From assembly GCF_006335145.1 (NCBI RefSeq), contig NZ_VDMN01000008.1, positions 1 through 64,000 on the forward strand: DNA of 64,000 bases, written 5' to 3'. Of the stretch, positions 18,601 to 27,623 are shown one piece after another (the first letter of the stretch is position 1; each line of letters starts with the position of its first letter). The translations under genes and the position numbers were made by a program. The notes beneath the pieces were generated by a model. It had not been told where the DNA came from. It did not search any database and was given only the letters and a program-made list of their open reading frames with translations. The stretch is from Aliirhizobium smilacinae. Lineage in GTDB: Bacteria; Pseudomonadota; Alphaproteobacteria; Rhizobiales; Rhizobiaceae.

Positions 18601-19884
18601 ATGCTGAACGATCCACGCTCGCACGGCCTCTGGGAGAGGACCGCGCCGCCCGCACCTGTAACTATGCCCCTCAAGGGAAATATTGCTGCCGACGTAGTGA
18701 TCGTGGGCGGCGGATATACCGGCCTGTCTGCCGCGCTGCATCTGGCCGAGCGCGGCACTGATGTCGTGCTTTTGGAAGCCACCGAGATCGGCTTTGGTGG
18801 CGCCGGGCGTAATGTCGGCCTGATTAATGCCGGCATGTGGGTGATGCCCGATGACTTTCCGAAAGAACTCGGCGACCAGTACGGCGAACGCGCGCTCGAC
18901 CTGTTGGGCAATGGCCCATATCTCGTACGCGAACTGATCGAGAAACACGGCATAAGCTGCGAGCTGGAGACCAATGGCACGTTGCATTGTGCCGTCGGCG
19001 CGGAAGGCATGACGGAACTGGAGGAGCGCGCTCGCCAATGGCAAAAGCGCGGCGCCCCGCTGACAATACTCGATGCAGCCGAGACCGAACGCCGGATCGG
19101 CACGAAAGCCTATGCCGGATCGCTGCTCGACATGCGCGCTGGCACGCTGCAGCCGCTCGCTTATGCCCGTGGACTGGCGCATGCCGCCGTCAAGGCAGGG
19201 GCGAAACTTCATACCGGCAGCCCTGTCATCTCCACCGGCGAGGCAAACGGCAAAAAGATCGTCAGCACGGCGCAAGGCGAAGTTTCCGCCGACTGGGTGA
19301 TTGTCGCCACCGACGCCTATTCGACAGGTCCGTGGGCGCAAGTGAGACGCGAACAGGTCCACCTCCCCTATTTCAACCTGGCAACCAAGCCGCTTTCCGC
19401 CAACCTGCGCCGCTCGATCCTGCCCAATTGTGAAGGATGCTGGGATACGAAGGAGGTGCTCTCCTCCTTCCGTATGGATCAGGCCGGACGGCTGGTTTTT
19501 GGCTCGGTCGGCGCATTGCGCGGCACCGGCAACACGGTTCACAAGGCCTGGGCGCGCCGCTCGTTGAAACGGCTTTTCCCGCAGCTGGGTGACGTGGAAT
19601 TCGAGGCCGAATGGTATGGCAAGATCGGCATGACGGACAATGCGCTGCCGCGTTTTCACAAGTTCGGCCAGAACGTCATCGGTTTTTCCGGCTATAACGG
19701 CCGTGGCATTTCACCCGGCTCAACATTCGGCAAGGTCCTGGCCCGCCATATCCTGGGCGAGATCACCGAAGCGGATCTGCCGCTGCCGCTGACCCCGGTA
19801 ACGGAACCGGGTTTCCGCCCGATGAAGGAAGCCTATTACGAGGCAGGGGCCCAGATCGCCCATTTTGCCACCGAACGCTTCTGA
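18601..19884 (+). CDS. FAD-dependent amino acid oxidoreductase (DadA/PuuB-like; possible L-pipecolate oxidase)
   Basis: A 427-residue flavoprotein with the dinucleotide-binding motif VVIVGGGYTGLSAALHLAERG at 33-53, the GGAGRNVGLIN substrate-site region and the C-terminal FSGYNGRGISPGSTFGK FAD-contact block. This family (DAO) oxidises secondary or primary amines such as D-amino acids, gamma-glutamylputrescine or pipecolate. Length and pairing with an ALDH7-type dehydrogenase match the AmaA-AmaB pair of Pseudomonas putida lysine breakdown, in which L-pipecolate is oxidised to piperideine-6-carboxylate. That assignment is inference from context. Divergent from a LysR gene; the dehydrogenase follows after 82 bases. 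Confidence 0.8.
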   Translation: MLNDPRSHGLWERTAPPAPVTMPLKGNIAADVVIVGGGYTGLSAALHLAERGTDVVLLEATEIGFGGAGRNVGLINAGMWVMPDDFPKELGDQYGERALDLLGNGPYLVRELIEKHGISCELETNGTLHCAVGAEGMTELEERARQWQKRGAPLTILDAAETERRIGTKAYAGSLLDMRAGTLQPLAYARGLAHAAVKAGAKLHTGSPVISTGEANGKKIVSTAQGEVSADWVIVATDAYSTGPWAQVRREQVHLPYFNLATKPLSANLRRSILPNCEGCWDTKEVLSSFRMDQAGRLVFGSVGALRGTGNTVHKAWARRSLKRLFPQLGDVEFEAEWYGKIGMTDNALPRFHKFGQNVIGFSGYNGRGISPGSTFGKVLARHILGEITEADLPLPLTPVTEPGFRPMKEAYYEAGAQIAHFATERF

Positions 19885-19966
19885 AATGACACCCCGTCGG
19901 CAGGCGTGTTGCGAAAACGCTACCGACTTGTAGATTGACCCCCAAATCAGACACCCGGAGACCGAC

Positions 19967-21508
19967 ATGACGCTCGCCAAACTCGACCTCGCCGCCGAAG
20001 TGGACAAGATCTTTGCCGATCTCGGCGTCGCATCCGACAAGTACAGGGGCGGCACGCTCACCGTCCGTTCGCCGATATCCGGCACCGAAATCGGCAAGTT
20101 GCCTGAAATAAGCGCCACTGAGGCAAAAAAGGCCATCGACGCAGCTCATGAAGCCTTCCTGGAATGGCGTCTTGTGCCTGCTCCCAAGCGCGGCGAACTG
20201 ATCCGGCTGCTCGGCGAGGAACTGCGCGCGGGCAAGGCCGCCCTCGGCCGCCTCGTCTCGATCGAAGTCGGCAAGGTGACCTCCGAAGGTCTCGGCGAAG
20301 TGCAGGAAATGATCGACATCTGCGATTTCGCAGTTGGTCTTTCCCGCCAGCTCTACGGCCTGACGATCGCCACCGAACGTTCCGAACACCGGATGATGGA
20401 AACCTGGCATCCGCTGGGCGCCATCGGCATCATTTCCGCCTTCAACTTCCCGGTCGCCGTCTGGTCGTGGAATGCGGCGCTTGCCATCGTCTGCGGCAAT
20501 TCCACCATCTGGAAGCCGTCGGAAAAGACGCCGCTGACGGCGCTCGCCACCCAGGCGATCTTCGACAAGGCACTTGCCCGTTATAACGCCGATGGCGGTA
20601 AAGCACCGAAGAACCTGTCGACGCTTCTGATCGGCGGCCGCGAGATCGGCGAAGTGATGGTCGACCACGAAAAGGTGCCGCTGGTTTCCGCCACCGGCTC
20701 GACCCGTATGGGCCGCGAAGTCGGACCGAAGCTGGCGCAGCGTTTTGCCCGCTCGATCCTCGAACTCGGCGGCAACAACGCCGCGATCGTCACCCCGACG
20801 GCCGATCTCGACCTGACGCTGCGTGGCGTCGCATTTTCCGCCATGGGTACGGCCGGCCAGCGCTGCACGACGTTGCGCCGCCTCTTCGTCCATGACAGCG
20901 TTTATGATGCGCTGGTTCCGCGCCTTTCCAAGGCCTATCAGTCGGTTACGATAGGCTCGCCGCTGACGGACGGAAATCTCGTCGGTCCGCTGATCGACAA
21001 ACAGGCTTTCGACAAGATGCAGGCGGCCCTCGACGCGGCCAAGGCTGCTGGCGGCACGGTTGTCGGCGGCGAGCGCGTGCTCGACGGCGAAGCGGCCGAT
21101 GCCTATTACGTCCGCCCGGCAATCGTCGAAATGCCGGCCCAGACTGGCCCGGTGAAGGACGAAACCTTCGCGCCTATCCTCTACGTGATGAAATATTCGA
21201 CCTTCGATGAGGCGCTTGCCCTGCACAATGACGTGCCGCAGGGCCTGTCTTCCTCGATCTTCACCAACGACATGCGCGAGGCGGAAACCTTCGTTTCCGC
21301 CCGTGGTTCGGACTGCGGCATTGCCAACGTCAATATCGGCCCGTCCGGTGCCGAGATCGGCGGTGCGTTCGGCGGCGAAAAGGAAACCGGTGGCGGTCGC
21401 GAATCCGGTTCCGACGCCTGGCGTGCCTATATGCGCCGCGCCACCAACACACTGAACTACGGACGCACCCTGCCGCTGGCGCAGGGCGTCAAGTTCGACA
21501 TCGAGTGA
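19967..21508 (+). CDS. ALDH7-type aldehyde dehydrogenase (possible aminoadipate-semialdehyde dehydrogenase)
   Basis: A 513-residue NAD(P)-dependent aldehyde dehydrogenase. The general base Glu266 is in ILELGGNNAAIV and the nucleophile Cys300 in GTAGQRCTTLRRL; this GGNNA / AGQRCTT wording is characteristic of the ALDH7 (antiquitin) branch. FNFPVAVWSWNAALA and GEKETGGGRESGSDAW are further family blocks. ALDH7 enzymes oxidise alpha-aminoadipate semialdehyde (in equilibrium with piperideine-6-carboxylate), which fits the upstream amine oxidase. It could serve another omega-semialdehyde. The next gene begins 1 base after its stop, so it is translationally linked. Confidence 0.85.
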   Translation: MTLAKLDLAAEVDKIFADLGVASDKYRGGTLTVRSPISGTEIGKLPEISATEAKKAIDAAHEAFLEWRLVPAPKRGELIRLLGEELRAGKAALGRLVSIEVGKVTSEGLGEVQEMIDICDFAVGLSRQLYGLTIATERSEHRMMETWHPLGAIGIISAFNFPVAVWSWNAALAIVCGNSTIWKPSEKTPLTALATQAIFDKALARYNADGGKAPKNLSTLLIGGREIGEVMVDHEKVPLVSATGSTRMGREVGPKLAQRFARSILELGGNNAAIVTPTADLDLTLRGVAFSAMGTAGQRCTTLRRLFVHDSVYDALVPRLSKAYQSVTIGSPLTDGNLVGPLIDKQAFDKMQAALDAAKAAGGTVVGGERVLDGEAADAYYVRPAIVEMPAQTGPVKDETFAPILYVMKYSTFDEALALHNDVPQGLSSSIFTNDMREAETFVSARGSDCGIANVNIGPSGAEIGGAFGGEKETGGGRESGSDAWRAYMRRATNTLNYGRTLPLAQGVKFDIE

Positions 21509-21509
21509 T

Positions 21510-22511
21510 GTGAGCATCGTGACGGACCTCAATCTTCTCACCGATATCGAGGGCGTGGCCGTTGGCCATGCCACCGATCTCGTGCTCGGCTCGGGCGTCA
21601 CGGCAATCATCTTCGACACGCCGGCGATTGCCTCCGGCTCGGTTCTCGGCGGTGCGCCGGGCGGGCGTGATACAGCCCTTCTCGATCCGTCGATGACGGT
21701 TCAGGCTGTCGATGCCTTCGTGCTGTCAGGTGGATCCGCATTCGGTCTCGATGCCACTGGTGGCGTGCAGGCCGGTTTGCGCCAGATCGGCCGTGGCCTT
21801 GAAGTGGGGTCGACAAAAGTGCCGATCGTGCCGCAGGCGATTCTGATGGACCTTTTGAACGGCGGCAACAAGGACTGGGGCCTGCACTCGCCCTATCGCG
21901 ACATGGGCTATGATGCCTTTCTGGCCGCGGACAAGGGGGCTTTTGCGCTCGGCACGGTCGGTGCAGGAACAGGCGCCACGACAGCGACCTTCAAAGGCGG
22001 CATCGGCTCGGCCAGCGGCGTGACACCTTCGGGCCACAGGATCGCCGCCCTCATTGCCGTCAATGCCCTGGGCTCGGCAACCATTGGCGATGGCCCGCAT
22101 TTCTGGGCTGCTCCCTTCGAGAGACACGGCGAATTCGGCGGCCTCGGCTTTCCGCACCACTTCACCGACGATGACACGGCATTGCGCATCAAGGGCGTCA
22201 AGCTGAAGGCAACGACGATCGGCGTGATCGTGACCGATGCCGTGTTGACCAAGGCGCAGGCGCATCGCCTCTCGATCATGGCGCATGACGGGCTCGCTCG
22301 TGCCGTGCTGCCGGCGCACCTGCCCGGCGATGGCGACACGATGTTTTCCGCAGCCACCGGGAAAAAACCGCTGCAGGATCCCACGGCTTTCGCCGAACTC
22401 TGCCATCTGACGACAGTGGTGACCGCCCGCGCCATCGCCCGCGGCATCTACGAGGCGACCGCACTGCCGGTCGCAGGCGCGCAAGCGGCATGGCGGGACA
22501 CCAATCAATAA
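21510..22511 (+). CDS. P1 family peptidase (DmpA/L-aminopeptidase-D-esterase type)
   Basis: A 333-residue member of the S58 self-cleaving N-terminal-nucleophile family. Features are the opening LLTDIEGVAVGHATD, VLGGAPGGRDTALLDP, VDAFVLSGGSAFGLDATGGV, and the cleavage region around VGAGTGATTATFKGGIGSASG followed by LIAVNALGSATIGDG. Members release N-terminal amino acids, including D- or beta-forms, from small peptides or amides. The GTG start (21510) is 1 base after the dehydrogenase stop, indicating operon membership, perhaps hydrolysing an amide precursor for the oxidase pathway. Substrate unknown. Confidence 0.85.
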   Translation: MSIVTDLNLLTDIEGVAVGHATDLVLGSGVTAIIFDTPAIASGSVLGGAPGGRDTALLDPSMTVQAVDAFVLSGGSAFGLDATGGVQAGLRQIGRGLEVGSTKVPIVPQAILMDLLNGGNKDWGLHSPYRDMGYDAFLAADKGAFALGTVGAGTGATTATFKGGIGSASGVTPSGHRIAALIAVNALGSATIGDGPHFWAAPFERHGEFGGLGFPHHFTDDDTALRIKGVKLKATTIGVIVTDAVLTKAQAHRLSIMAHDGLARAVLPAHLPGDGDTMFSAATGKKPLQDPTAFAELCHLTTVVTARAIARGIYEATALPVAGAQAAWRDTNQ

Positions 22512-22630
22512 CCTTTGGTTGTATTTATTTATATTGCAACCAATAGAGAATTACTTCACTCTCCTCTCATTAGAGAATGTCGCAGGGAAACGCTGCCAAA
22601 AGGCATCGCGGCTGCCAGATGGGGGATCTT

Positions 22631-23323
22631 ATGAGCATTGCGGAAATCGGGAGCATCGACCTCGGTCAATTCGGCACCGCCCTGTCGGCCGTTGCCGCCT
22701 TAGGCACGGCGTCATTCGGGCTTGTTGACGTAACCAAACCTTTTAACGGCGGCATTTCCAATGTCGGCTATCATTTCATCAGGTCCGCGTTTCAGCCTTT
22801 TGAACCGGCTCTCAAGACGATCAACGCCGAAGATCCATTTGCCGTCGTAAAGGCAAACTGGTTGAACGGAATGGACAAGGCCGAGCAGAAGGCGACCGCG
22901 AGAAATCTGATCAGGCTGGGCTTTAACTCCAGGACGGCCGCAACGATTGCCGGCAATGTGCTTCCGAATGACGACGATCTTCTTACCACCATTGCCCGGA
23001 AGATAGACAGTGGCGAGACGCCGAACGAAACGGAACTGGCTGTGCTGGCCCGTTTCGATGCGATCATAGACGCCCGGCTGGACGCTGCCTTCGAGCGAGC
23101 CGAACAGCAGTATCGCAACACGTCACGGTTCGTTGCCGCGGCGATTGCGATCGTTCTGGCTGAAGTGGGCATGGCCGTTGTTACATATCCTGAATTCGGG
23201 CCTTCGCACTTCATTCTGGCCTTGCTGATCGGCCTGGTTGCCGTTCCGGTTGCCCCCATTGCCAAGGATCTGTCCTCGGCCATTTCAAAGGCGGCATGGG
23301 CCTTTAAGGCCGTAAGGGGATAG
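22631..23323 (+). CDS. Uncharacterised membrane protein paired with a hydrolase
   Basis: About 230 residues, with an N-terminal semi-hydrophobic Gly/Ala stretch (LGQFGTALSAVAALGTASFGLVDV), a soluble charged middle (roughly 60-160), and two C-terminal membrane helices (VAAAIAIVLAEVGMAVVTY and HFILALLIGLVAVPVAPIA). I do not recognise the family. ATG 22631 is preferred because GGGGGA lies just upstream; ATGs at 22619 and 22577 are also in frame. The upstream 120 bases are visibly AT-richer than the neighbourhood. The hydrolase gene starts 9 bases after its stop, so the two are probably one transcription unit. Confidence 0.6.
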   Translation: MSIAEIGSIDLGQFGTALSAVAALGTASFGLVDVTKPFNGGISNVGYHFIRSAFQPFEPALKTINAEDPFAVVKANWLNGMDKAEQKATARNLIRLGFNSRTAATIAGNVLPNDDDLLTTIARKIDSGETPNETELAVLARFDAIIDARLDAAFERAEQQYRNTSRFVAAAIAIVLAEVGMAVVTYPEFGPSHFILALLIGLVAVPVAPIAKDLSSAISKAAWAFKAVRG

Positions 23324-23332
23324 AGCCTCGCT

Positions 23333-24184
23333 GTGACGCTATTCCTCAACTTTCGGGTTTCACCGATTGGCGGTGCCATCGCAACGACGCCGGCCATACA
23401 AAAGAGCGATACCGACTTTGCCCTGTCTCCGATAAGACCGGATATATTCAGGCAGCAGACCGCCGGCCACGACATCCTTTTCGTCATTCACGGCTACAAC
23501 AATAGGCAGAGCGACGGAGTGCATGCGCTCACCCGGCTCGAAGCAGTTCTCAACCTGCCGCCTTCTGCGGTTTTCATCGGTATTTTATGGCCGGGCGACT
23601 CCTATGCCGGCTTCATCAGCTATCCGGTGGAGAAACCAACAGCGAACCTTACGGGCAAGAAACTGGCAGCGTTCTGCAACCGTGACCTGGGACAGGCAGC
23701 AAGCTTATCCTTCGCCAGTCACAGTCTGGGTGCCCGCGTTGCTTTAGAGACGATCAGGCGGCTGGAGCGCGAAACACGGTCCGCCTGCCTGATGGCTGCG
23801 GCCATAGAGCGGACCTGCCTCGAAAAGGAGTATGCCGATGCGTTCAAGAAAACCGGGCACATCTATGTTCTGGCGTCCGAAAAGGATCTCGTACTTCGCC
23901 TGGCTTTTCCGTTCGGCAACTTCTTTGGCCATGTCCTGGACCCGACCAGCAGTCCGCTTTCCGGCGCACTCGGTTTCCGTGGACCTCCAAGGGCAATCGG
24001 CAATACAGTACAACCCTGGCAGATCAACAAGGCGCTGAATTACGAGCATGACGAATACCTTCCGCCCTCGGGCGCCGAACCAGAATTTCCGGACCCCAAA
24101 GGCACCTGGATTGAACCGGCTAGCTTCATTCGCCGCGCTTTCAACCTCGAGCGGCAGACCTGGCCTCTCTTAGGGACTGGTTAG
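23333..24184 (+). CDS. Alpha/beta hydrolase (DUF900-like esterase)
   Basis: A 283-residue protein with an oxyanion motif HGYNN (about 53-57), a nucleophile elbow SHSLG with Ser131, a probable acid in SEKDLVL and a late His in NYEHDEYLP. These are the marks of the DUF900-type hydrolase family, members of which act as esterases or lipases on unknown substrates. There is no clear signal peptide. The start is a GTG 9 bases after the membrane protein gene. Its stop overlaps the stop of the convergent cobC gene by 4 bases. Function is unassigned; a membrane-lipid or acyl substrate would fit the partner protein. Confidence 0.72.
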   Translation: MTLFLNFRVSPIGGAIATTPAIQKSDTDFALSPIRPDIFRQQTAGHDILFVIHGYNNRQSDGVHALTRLEAVLNLPPSAVFIGILWPGDSYAGFISYPVEKPTANLTGKKLAAFCNRDLGQAASLSFASHSLGARVALETIRRLERETRSACLMAAAIERTCLEKEYADAFKKTGHIYVLASEKDLVLRLAFPFGNFFGHVLDPTSSPLSGALGFRGPPRAIGNTVQPWQINKALNYEHDEYLPPSGAEPEFPDPKGTWIEPASFIRRAFNLERQTWPLLGTG

Positions 24185-25209
24185 CTCCTAGCGAAACACG
24201 CCAGAGCCTGCTCCAGCCGCGCCCAGCCATCTTCACCCGGCAACCCGATCCTCAGATCGTCCGGGCGTTCGTCGAAGCGGCGGGTGATAATGCCGTGATC
24301 GCCGAGATGCCGATAGAGTGCCTGTGCGCGCGGATGGCGGACGAGGCGGAATAGCGACGTCCCTCCGAAAACCGTGATATTGGCACCGCACAGCAAGTTC
24401 TGAAGCTTTGCGGCATCGTCTTTCAGCCTTTGCTGCATCTTCATCTGCCAGGAATGATCAGCCAGCGCCTCGCTTGCCACATGCAGAGCCGGACCTGAAA
24501 CCGCCCAGGGGCCGAGCCTTGCCTCGACCGTCCGGACGACGTCGGGACGGGAGATCGCAAAACCGAGCCTCAATCCCGCCATGCCGTAAAACTTGCCGAA
24601 GGAGCGCAGGACGAGAAGGCCGCCGTCATTGACCATATCGACCACGCTTTCGGCTTCTGAAACATCGATGAAAGCTTCATCGACGATCAAAAGCCCGCCC
24701 TTCTCGCGCATGATCACGGCAAGAGACAGCAGATCATCCTTCGCAACGATGCGGCCGGTCGGATTGTTGGGATTGATGATAACCGCAAGATCCGCCGTTC
24801 CGAGTTTCTCGAAATCATCGGTTTCGATGACGGTAAAACCGGCCAGTTTTGCCGCGCGGGCGTGTTCGGCATAGGTAGGCGACAGGATGGCCGCCCTGCG
24901 TCCCTCGACTAGCGAGGCGACGATCGGCAACAGGATCTGCGTGCCCGGTCCTGCGGCGACATGCGCCGCGGACGGCGCGTGATAGGCGCTGGCAGCGATC
25001 ACCTTCAGCTCGTCGAGCGATGTCGGCTCCGGCAGACGTGCAAAAACATTGCCGGGGATCGGCGAATGCGGGTAGGAATGCGGGTTGATGCCAGTCGAAA
25101 GATCGATCCACGGCTCGGGTGCCTGAGGAAACAGCGCACGCGCCTTGGCGAGATTACCGCCGTGCTGGATCAAATCGCCAACGACATCTTCATTCCTTGG
25201 GTTTGCCAC
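24181..25209 (-). CDS. cobC: L-threonine-O-3-phosphate decarboxylase, cobalamin lower-loop synthesis
   Basis: PLP enzyme making (R)-1-amino-2-propanol phosphate for the nucleotide loop of B12 (CobC in Pseudomonas denitrificans naming, CobD in Salmonella). The protein (342 residues) has the fold type I aminotransferase layout: DLSTGINPHSYP near the start, IINPNNPTGR, IVDEAFIDV and the PLP lysine in LRSFGKFYGMAGLRLG. The GTG start at 25209 is chosen because AGAAGGA lies 8 bases upstream on this strand. The next gene, cobD, starts in the opposite direction only 4 bases away, so each gene's ribosome site lies inside the other. Confidence 0.92.
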   Translation of the reverse strand: MANPRNEDVVGDLIQHGGNLAKARALFPQAPEPWIDLSTGINPHSYPHSPIPGNVFARLPEPTSLDELKVIAASAYHAPSAAHVAAGPGTQILLPIVASLVEGRRAAILSPTYAEHARAAKLAGFTVIETDDFEKLGTADLAVIINPNNPTGRIVAKDDLLSLAVIMREKGGLLIVDEAFIDVSEAESVVDMVNDGGLLVLRSFGKFYGMAGLRLGFAISRPDVVRTVEARLGPWAVSGPALHVASEALADHSWQMKMQQRLKDDAAKLQNLLCGANITVFGGTSLFRLVRHPRAQALYRHLGDHGIITRRFDERPDDLRIGLPGEDGWARLEQALACFARS

Positions 25210-25213
25210 AGCA

Positions 25214-26179
25214 ATGTTCCTTCTCGCATTCCTCGCGCTGATCGTGGAGCGCCTCACCGGTTATCCGGACTGGCTGTTCAAATTGATCGGCCATCCCGTC
25301 ACATGGATCGGCCGGCTGATATCGCAACTCGACACTCGATGGAACCGCGACACCGATGATTTCGAGATCCGCAAACGCATGGGCATTGCGGCACTGGCCG
25401 TTGTCATAGTCGTCGTCATTCTGATTGCGGCGGTCCTGCAGGACGTGCTGCTTGTCATTCCCTTGGGGCCGATTTTGCTCATCCTGATCGCCGCGAGCCT
25501 CCCGGCGCAGAAAAGTCTGGAACGACATGTTCGGGAGGTTGCCTCTTCTCTCAAGCATGGCGGACTGCCGGCCGGCCGCAGGGCCGTGTCCAGAATTGTC
25601 GGACGCGACGTGCAGGACCTTGACGAGGCGGCCATCTGCCGGGCGGCGATTGAAAGCCTGGCGGAGAATTTTTCCGACGGCGTGGTAGCGCCGGCCTTCT
25701 GGATGGGGATCGGTGGACTGCCTGCCGGTGCTGCCTACAAGGCGGCCAATACCGCCGACAGCATGATCGGCCACCGTTCGCCGCGCCACGAGGCCTTCGG
25801 TTGGGCTGCCGCACGTTTCGATGACGTCATCAACCTGCCGGCTTCGCGCCTGACAGCTGTACTTTTCGTAGCCGCTGCATTTTTTGTCCGCGATGCGTCG
25901 CCCCTCAATGCCATCAAGGCGATCCGCCGGGATGCCAAGCACCATCGCTCGCCGAATGCCGGTTGGCCCGAGGCTGCGATGGCGGGCGCGCTGGGCATCG
26001 CGCTTGCCGGCCCCCGCAGTTATGGCGGGCAGATGATCGAAGCGAGCTATATGGGAGAAGGCGGCCGGCGCGAGCTGGTCTATGACGACATCCATGACGC
26101 CCTGAAGATCGCGCGTATCGCAGATGCGCTGCTGATCGGCCTTTTCGGCGTCCTGGCATTTTTCATGTGGCAAGTCTGA
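25214..26179 (+). CDS. cobD: Adenosylcobinamide-phosphate synthase (CbiB type)
   Basis: Integral membrane enzyme that attaches aminopropanol (phosphate) to adenosylcobyric acid. The 321-residue protein has an N-terminal helix (MFLLAFLALIVERLTGYPDW), the signature GHPVTWIGRLI, two helices around 65-105, the conserved LAENFSDGVVAPAFW and the PNAGWPEAAMAGAL stretch. ATG 25214 begins at the standard N-terminus; it has only a weak ribosome site. Its end overlaps the end of convergent cobQ by 17 bases. The product works with the adjacent CobC and CobQ. Confidence 0.94.
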   Translation: MFLLAFLALIVERLTGYPDWLFKLIGHPVTWIGRLISQLDTRWNRDTDDFEIRKRMGIAALAVVIVVVILIAAVLQDVLLVIPLGPILLILIAASLPAQKSLERHVREVASSLKHGGLPAGRRAVSRIVGRDVQDLDEAAICRAAIESLAENFSDGVVAPAFWMGIGGLPAGAAYKAANTADSMIGHRSPRHEAFGWAAARFDDVINLPASRLTAVLFVAAAFFVRDASPLNAIKAIRRDAKHHRSPNAGWPEAAMAGALGIALAGPRSYGGQMIEASYMGEGGRRELVYDDIHDALKIARIADALLIGLFGVLAFFMWQV

Positions 26180-27620
26180 GCAACCCGGTAAGATCGAGAT
26201 GCCGTTCCATATGGGCGGCAAGACGATCGAGAATGGCATCGACATTGGCCTCGTAATCGAGGCCGGAGGACGAGCCGCCGAGACGGACAAGCCAGGCTGA
26301 GCGCTGCCGGTCATCGGAAAACAGCCCGTGGACATAAGTGCCGACAACCCGGCCATCCGCCGACGATGCACCTTCGGCATGACCGCCAATCGTAGAGAAC
26401 GGCCGGGCACAATCCACACCGGATGTGCGGCCGATATGCATTTCATAGCCGGAAAAGGACATCCCGTCGAAGCTTGTGCCCCGCACTGCTTCCAGCCGTT
26501 TGGCACCTGAAAGGACCGTTTCCACATCGAGCAGACCGAGCCCACCGACCGAACCGGGCGGCCCCTCCGTGCCTTCCGGGTCCGACACCGTCCGGCCGAG
26601 CATCTGGTAACCACCACAGAGACCGAGCACCCGCCCGCCGCGGCGATGATGGGCTGCGATATCGACATCGAATCCGGCCTCACGCAGCGCTACGAGATCC
26701 GAGATGGTGGCCTTGGAGCCGACCAGGAGAACGAGATCGCAATCACCGGGAATGGCTTCACCGCGGCGCACACGGATCAGCTCCACATCCGGCTCGGCTT
26801 CCAGCGGGTCGAGATCGTCGAAATTGGAAATATGCGGCAGGATCGGCACCGCGATGCGGATTTTGGCATCCGGTTTGCGGGCGAAGGACTGGGAAAGACC
26901 CAGCGCATCTTCGGCCGGCAGAAGTGCGGCATCGGCAAAATGCGGCAGAAGCCCGATTGACTGCCAGCCGGTGAACCGGCCGATCAGATCCATGCCTTCG
27001 GCAAATAAAGCCGGATCACCGCGGAAACGATTGACGATGAAACCGCGGATCATCGCCGCGTCTTCGGCATCGATCACCAGTTTCGTGCCCGCAAGGCTGG
27101 CGATGACGCCGCCGCGGTCGATATCGCCGATCAGCACGACCGGCACATCGGCCGCGCGGGCAAAACCCATATTGGCGATATCGTTCCGGCGCAGGTTGAT
27201 TTCCGAAGCACTGCCGGCGCCCTCGACCAGAACCAGATCGGCATTCGCCCGAAGGAGTTCGAAACTCTCCAGCACGCGCGGCAGCAGCTTCGGCTTCAGA
27301 TGCTGGTATTCGGAAGCCCTGGCATTGCCTTCGACACGGCCTTGTACCACGACCTGGGAGCCGACCTCGCTCTGCGGTTTGAGCAGTACCGGGTTCATGT
27401 GCACGCTGAGCGGCACGCCGGCCGCCCGTGCCTGCAGCGCCTGTGCCCGGCCGATCTCGCCGCCATCGGCGGTGACGGCCGCATTGTTCGACATGTTCTG
27501 CGGTTTGAAAGGCATGACCTTCAGGCCACGCAAGGTGAAGGCGCGGGCAAGACCGGCCACGACCAGCGACTTGCCCACGTCCGAGCCCGTTCCCTGGAAC
27601 ATCAGCGAGCGAGCAACCAT
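26163..27620 (-). CDS. cobQ: Adenosylcobyric acid synthase, glutamine-hydrolysing
   Basis: Amidates four carboxyl side chains of adenosylcobyrinic a,c-diamide. The 485-residue protein shows an N-terminal ATPase domain with the deviant Walker A FQGTGSDVGKSLVVAGLAR and KPQNMSNNA, and a C-terminal class I glutamine amidotransferase domain with the nucleophile Cys in LGLCGGYQMLGR and the late His in VVGTYVHGLF. It is the last gene of the riboswitch-led cbtB-cbtA-cobO-cobQ operon, starting 3 bases after cobO ends. Confidence 0.96.
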   Translation of the reverse strand: MVARSLMFQGTGSDVGKSLVVAGLARAFTLRGLKVMPFKPQNMSNNAAVTADGGEIGRAQALQARAAGVPLSVHMNPVLLKPQSEVGSQVVVQGRVEGNARASEYQHLKPKLLPRVLESFELLRANADLVLVEGAGSASEINLRRNDIANMGFARAADVPVVLIGDIDRGGVIASLAGTKLVIDAEDAAMIRGFIVNRFRGDPALFAEGMDLIGRFTGWQSIGLLPHFADAALLPAEDALGLSQSFARKPDAKIRIAVPILPHISNFDDLDPLEAEPDVELIRVRRGEAIPGDCDLVLLVGSKATISDLVALREAGFDVDIAAHHRRGGRVLGLCGGYQMLGRTVSDPEGTEGPPGSVGGLGLLDVETVLSGAKRLEAVRGTSFDGMSFSGYEMHIGRTSGVDCARPFSTIGGHAEGASSADGRVVGTYVHGLFSDDRQRSAWLVRLGGSSSGLDYEANVDAILDRLAAHMERHLDLTGLLRLAT

Positions 27621-27623
27621 GGT

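Noticed and set aside
18307..21619. Two very long minus-strand frames (450 and 618 residues) opposite the oxidase and aldehyde dehydrogenase genes
   Set aside because: The plus-strand genes show clear catalytic motifs; the antisense frames are compositionally odd (rich in Arg, Gly, His) and lack any domain pattern.
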